In this document: positions 59,795-64,000 of the stretch, piece by piece
How the letters are laid out: every line of letters begins with the position of its first letter
Position numbering within the stretch: the stretch's first letter is position 1
Origin: Micropruina glycogenica
Lineage (GTDB): Bacteria; Actinomycetota; Actinomycetes; Propionibacteriales; Propionibacteriaceae
Assembly (NCBI RefSeq): GCF_039524395.1
Contig: NZ_BAAAGO010000016.1
Length of the DNA: 64,000 nucleotides
Reading direction: 5' to 3' (one strand)
Position numbers and translations under genes: made by a program
The notes under the pieces: generated by a model
Databases searched by the model: none
Told to the model about the DNA's origin: nothing
What the model saw: the letters and a program-made list of their open reading frames with translations, nothing else

Positions 59795-60706
59795 GCACCA
59801 CCCAGCCGCACGCCCGCAAACTGAACGCGGCCACCAGGCGAGCCCCCCTGGATCCTGCTGGCACCGTTCCTGGTGCTGTTCGCCCTCACCTTCGTGCTGC
59901 CGATCCTGACCGCGGTCGGCTCCAGCTTCACCCGGGTGACCCGGGCCGGGCTCTTCGGCGAGGAGGGCGTGACCAGCGGTTTCGCCGGCTTCGCCAACTA
60001 CGCCCAGGCCCTCGGCGACGGTAACTTCATCGCCTCGATCGGACGCATGCTGCTGTTCGGCGTCGTCCAGGTACCGGTGATGATCGTGCTGGCCACGATC
60101 CTTGCCCTGCTGCTCGAATCCGCCTCGGCGAAGTGGCCCGGCCTGTTCCGCGCCGCCTACTTCATGCCCTACGGCGTCCCCGGCGTGATCGCCACCATCT
60201 TGTGGTCGTTCCTCTACGTGCCGGGGCTCAGCCCGATCGTCGACGTCGCCGGCTGGATGGGTCTAGAGGTGGACTTCCTCGGCGCCGACACCGTGCTGTG
60301 GTCGATCGCCAACATCGTCACCTGGAGCTACGCGGGCTACAACATGCTGATCATCGTCGCGCAGCTGAAGGCGATCCCGAACGAGCTCTACGAGGCTGCC
60401 CGGGTCGACGGCGCGACGCCGTTCCAGATCGCCTGGCGCATCCAGATTCCGCTGATCACCCCGGCCCTGGTGCTGACCACCGTGTTCTCGATCATCGGCA
60501 CCCTGCAGCTCTTCGCCGAACCGCAGGTGCTGAGCAAGGTCGCGCCGGCCATCGACAGCCAGTTCACCCCCAACCTCTCCGCCTTCACCACGGCCTTCGC
60601 CTACAACGACTACAACGTCGCCGCGGCCCAGGCGGTGCTCATCGCGGTGGTCGCGTTCGTGCTCTCGTTCGTCTTCCTCCGCCTCACCAACCGGGAGGAC
60701 TCGTGA
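59791..60706 (+). CDS. Sugar ABC transporter permease 1 (MalF type), frameshift at a C-run
   Basis: Inner-membrane subunit with about six helices. The normal start MSTTQPHARKLNAATRRAP at 59791 (ATGA-coupled to the binding protein) leaves frame within the six-C run 59843-59848. The remaining protein, LLAPFLVLFALTFVLPILTAVGSSF onward, continues in the +1 frame to 60706 and includes the EAA loop ELYEAARVDGATPFQIAWRIQIPLI. Removing one C gives 304 residues with no other fault. This may be a consensus error or a real slip in a homopolymer. Confidence 0.87.
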
Positions 60707-61622
60707 CCACCACCACCGCCTCGAAAGCGGCGACCCGCGCGGCCCGCGCCGCCGGCACTGCCGATCACGCCAACCGCTCGGCCGGACGCTCGGCCGCGAT
60801 GACCATCGTCGTCACCGGCCTGCTGGTGATCGTCGCGCTGTACTTCATCGTCCCGGTCTACTGGGTGTTCGTGGCCGCGTCGAAGACGACCGAGGACCTG
60901 TTCTCGTCGTTCGGGTTCTGGTTCGCCCCGAACTTCGCGCTGTGGGAGAACCTGAGCCAGGTCGTCACCTACGACAACGGCATCTTCGTGCGCTGGTTCC
61001 TCAACTCGGTGCTGTACGCGGGGGTGGGCGCGCTGCTCGCCACCTACCTGGCGGCCGCAGGCGGATACGCCCTGGCCAAGTACAAGTTCAAGGGCAGCAA
61101 CGTGATCTTCGGCATCATTCTCGGCGGGGTGCTGGTTCCCGGCACGGCCACCGCGCTGCCGCTGTTCCTGTTGTTCAGCCAGCTGGGTCTGGCCAACACC
61201 TACTGGAGCGTGCTGATCCCGTCGCTGGTCTCGCCGTTCGGGCTGTTCCTGTGCCGGATCTACGCCGACGCCACCGTGGACGACGCCCTGCTCGAAGCCG
61301 CTCGGCTGGACGGCGCCAGCGAACTGCGGATCTTCCACACGGTCGGCCTGAACATCCTCACCCCGGCCCTGGTGACGGTGTTCCTGTTCCAGCTCATCGG
61401 CATCTGGAACAACTACTTCCTGCCGCTGGTCATGCTGGCAGACTCGCAGCTGTACCCGATTACGCTCGGCCTGAACAACTGGCTGGGCCAGGTCGATCGG
61501 TTGCCCGAGTTCTACGAGCTGACCACCGGCGGCGTCCTGCTGTCGGTGATCCGCTGGTCATCGCGATGATCGTCCTGCAGCGCTTCTGGCGCGGTGGGCT
61601 CACGGAAGGAGCGGTCAAGTAG
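60703..61622 (+). CDS. Sugar ABC transporter permease 2 (MalG type), frameshift near 3' end
   Basis: Second permease, starting at GTG 60703 (GTGA overlap with permease 1). It has six helices, YFIVPVYWVFVAASKTTEDLFS and the EAA loop LLEAARLDGASELRIFHTVGLNIL. The in-phase frame ends at 61569 with the odd IRWSSR. One missing base near 61551 would instead give PLVIAMIVLQRFWRGGLTEGAVK, the normal MalG-type end, stopping at TAG 61622 (306 residues). The end I give is that restored one. Confidence 0.87.
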
Positions 61623-64000
61623 CCCCGCACTATCTGCTCGATCGGGGGCCCGGGTCCGGTACCCGGGCCCCCGCCCGTTCCCGGCTGGACAGCGACGCGC
61701 CGGAACTGTCGTTGAACGGCGACTGGCGGTTCCGGCTGCTGCCCGGCGCCCCCGGTGGCGCCGTCGCGGTGCTGCCGGACGGCGAAGCACCCGACGCGAT
61801 CGCCGAGGACGGCTTCGACGACTCCGGCTGGGACGAGCTCCCCGTCCCGTCCCATTGGGTGCTGCACGGTGGCGGACGCTACGGGCGTCCGATCTACACC
61901 AATGTGCAGTTCCCGTTCCCGATCGAACCCCCGTTTGTGCCGGACGACAACCCGACCGGCGACCACCGCCGGCGCTTCGCGTTGCCCGCGGACTTCGCCG
62001 GCGCGGAGTCGGTGCTGCTGCGCTTCGACGGGGTCGAGTCGCGCTACCGGGTCTGGCTGAACGGGGTCGAGATCGGCATCGGGTCGGGCAGCCGGTTGGC
62101 GCAGGAGTTCGACGTGACCCATGCCGTCCGTCCCGGCGAGAACCTGCTGGTGGTGCGCGTGCACCAGTGGTCGGCGGCCAGCTACCTGGAGGACCAGGAC
62201 CAGTGGTGGCTGCCGGGCATCTTCCGCGACGTCACGCTGCTCGCCCGCCCGGCGGGCGCCCTGGACGACGTCTGGCTGCGCACCGATTACCACGCCGGAC
62301 GGGGCTCGATCCGCCCCGAGATCGTGGCCGCCGACGACGCCTACCCGATGACCCTGCGGGTGCCCGAGCTGGGCGTCGAGGTGACCTGGCATTCGGCGTC
62401 CGAGGTGTCGGGTATCGACGCCGGCCCGGTGCAGCCCTGGTCGGCGGAGCTGCCGCGGCTCTACGACGCCACGGTCGCCTCCACCGGTGAGACCGTGCGG
62501 CTGCGGCTCGGCTTCCGCACCGTCGAGATCGCCGGCGACCGGCTGCTGGTCAACGGCGAACGGCTGGTCTTCCACGGAATGAACCGGCACGAGACGCACC
62601 CCGATCGCGGCCGGGTCTTCGACGAGGACTGGGCCCGTGCCGACCTGCTGCTGATGAAGCGGTTCAACGTGAACGCGATCCGGACCAGCCACTATCCCCC
62701 GCATCCGCGGCTGCTCGACCTGGCCGACGAGCTCGGCCTCTGGGTGATCCTGGAGTGCGACCTGGAGACCCACGGCTTCGAGCCGGGTGGCTGGCGGGAC
62801 AATCCGAGCGACGACCCGGCCTGGCGGGAGGCGCTGCTCGACCGCATCGAGCGCACCGTCGAGCGGGACAAGAACCATCCGTCGATCGTGCTGTGGTCGC
62901 TGGGCAACGAGTCCGGGACCGGGCAGAATCTGGCCGCGATGGCGTCCTGGGTGCATGGCCGCGACCCCGGCCGGCCGGTGCACTACGAGGGCGATTACGC
63001 CGGCGCGTACACCGACGTGTACTCGCGGATGTACTCCCCGGTTCCCGAGACGGCGTCGATCGGCCGTGACGACTCCGGCGCGCTGCTGCTCGGCTGTTCG
63101 GCGTCCGAATCGGCGCGACAGCGCTCGAAGCCGTTCCTGCTCTGCGAGTACGCCCACGCGATGGGCAACGGCCCGGGGGCGCTCGACCAGTACGAAGAGC
63201 TGGTCGAGCGGTATCCACGGTTGCACGGCGGCTTCGTCTGGGAATGGCGCGACCACGGGCTGCGCACACGCACCGCCGACGGCATCGAGTTCTTCGGCTA
63301 CGGCGGCGACTTCGGCGAGGTGGTGCACGACGGCAACTTCGTGATGGACGGCATGGTGCTCTCCGACGGAACGCCCACCCCCTCGCTGCACGAGTTCGCC
63401 CAGGTCGCCGCGCCGTTCGCGATCGAGGTCGCCGACATGCTCACGATCCGTAGCCGGCGGCACAGCGCCGACTCGGCGGACGTGGTGTTCTCGTGGTCGG
63501 CCGAGGCCGACGGCGAGCCGCTGGCCTCCGGCGAACTGGACGTGCCCCTGCTGGCGCCCCACGCGTCGGTGACCGTGGCGCGTCCGGCGCTGCCCGGACT
63601 GCCGGACGGGGCCGGCGAGCTGTGGCTGAACGTGGCGGCGCGGCTGGTCGCACCGACCGCGTGGGCGTCGGCCGGCCACCCGCTGGCGACGGCCCAGGGC
63701 CTGATCGCCCGGGCGCCGGATGCCCCGGCCCTGCGATGGTCGCCGGCACCGCGCGACCCGGCCACCGGCGGGCTCGGGTCGGGGCTGCCGGACGTCCTCG
63801 GGCCCGCCCGGTTCGAGGCCGGACGGCTCGTCGAGCTGGCCGGCGAACCGGTCCGTGGACCGCGATTGGCGTTGTGGCGGGCCCCTACCGACAACGACCG
63901 CGGCAGCGGGTTCGGCAGCTACCAGGACGCCGACCCCACCCTGCCGCCATGGCGCGCCACGCCGGCCCCACCCTGGGACGCCCGCTGGCGTGCGGCCGGT
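61619..64000 (+). CDS. lacZ: GH2 beta-galactosidase (3' end outside window)
   Basis: At least 794 residues of a LacZ-type glycoside hydrolase. HYLLDRGPGSGTRAP, SLNGDWRFRL, the sugar-binding YEGDYAG region, SIVLWSLGNESGTGQN (acid/base Glu431) and FLLCEYAHAMGNGPGALDQY (nucleophile Glu510) match E. coli LacZ blocks. ALWRAPTDNDRG begins the C-terminal small-chain domain, and the frame remains open at 64000. It would hydrolyse the galactoside imported by the operon. The expected start position (61619, seven bases after GGAAGGAG) reads GTA rather than GTG, and no in-frame ATG, GTG or TTG occurs until TTG 61712. Confidence 0.9.
61643..61673 (+). promoter_or_regulatory. Strong hairpin in the first codons of lacZ
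   Basis: CGGGGGCCCGGGT (61643-61655) pairs perfectly over 13 bases with ACCCGGGCCCCCG (61661-61673) around a five-base loop, about 24 bases after the expected start. A stem this stable should hinder ribosome entry or act as a pause or terminator between permease 2 and lacZ. Confidence 0.65.

Noticed and set aside
61460..63679. A 739-codon open frame on the minus strand
   Set aside because: It is rich in Arg, Gly, Gln and His and lies exactly opposite lacZ, whose motifs are unmistakable. It is a mirror frame caused by high GC at third positions.

Overview
The window is high-GC DNA with dense, tightly overlapping genes (many ATGA/GTGA/TTGA junctions) and GTG/TTG starts. At least nine genes carry a TANNNT hexamer 6-7 bases before the start codon, which suggests leaderless transcription. 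With the actinobacterial-type protein families (LCP protein, DUF1015, fused BY-kinase/Wzz, Cat1-type CoA-transferase), this points to an Actinomycetota genome. A propionibacteria-like lineage is plausible but not proven from sequence alone.

Region 1 (about 1-28.6 kb) is a large surface-polysaccharide locus. It holds at least ten glycosyltransferase-type genes, a Wzy-like polymerase, a Wzz/BY-kinase with a partner LMW tyrosine phosphatase, a pyruvyltransferase, an acetyltransferase, a Wzm/Wzt ABC exporter and a PAP2 phosphatase. A CDP-6-deoxyhexose module (RfbF, RfbG, a class III aminotransferase, a PIG-L deacetylase, an RmlC-like epimerase and a degenerate C-methyltransferase homologue) sits in the middle. 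Both the Wzy-type and the ABC-type assembly machineries are represented.

Region 2 (28.77-34.88 kb) is a lasso-peptide (RiPP) gene cluster. A 41-residue precursor that exactly fits the lasso leader motif is followed on the minus strand by a hairpin, a cyclase without its N-terminal amidotransferase domain, a B2 leader peptidase, an HPr-kinase-like tailoring kinase and a nucleotidyltransferase-fold protein. The B1/PqqD recognition element lies convergent at the far end, and the ABC exporter lies divergent from the precursor. This is the most interesting system here: the gene set predicts a phosphorylated, possibly further modified, lasso peptide.

Region 3 (34.9-42.9 kb) has a WbsX-type protein, a glycosyltransferase and a GH1 glycosidase, followed by a frameshifted acyltransferase, a secreted DUF1996 protein with 42-bp repeats, and a decayed DUF4012 gene whose 3' end looks fused to an unrelated membrane-protein fragment.

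Region 4 (42.9-57.5 kb) looks more like core genome. It has a GPH sugar symporter, a VapBC toxin-antitoxin pair between two REP-like palindromes, the dTDP-rhamnose genes (rmlA, rmlB and a fused rmlC-rmlD), an LCP ligase, a DUF1015 protein, the priming phosphoglycosyltransferase with an unusual 5' leader, a hexose-6-phosphate mutarotase, an S9 peptidase whose C-terminus is encoded by an intergenic repeat, and an acetyl/succinyl-CoA transferase.

Region 5 (57.5-64 kb) is a TetR-regulated sugar-uptake operon: substrate-binding lipoprotein, two permeases (each with an apparent single-base indel) and a GH2 beta-galactosidase running off the window. Coordinates, translations and hairpins were read by eye; family assignments rest on recognised motifs, not on database searches.
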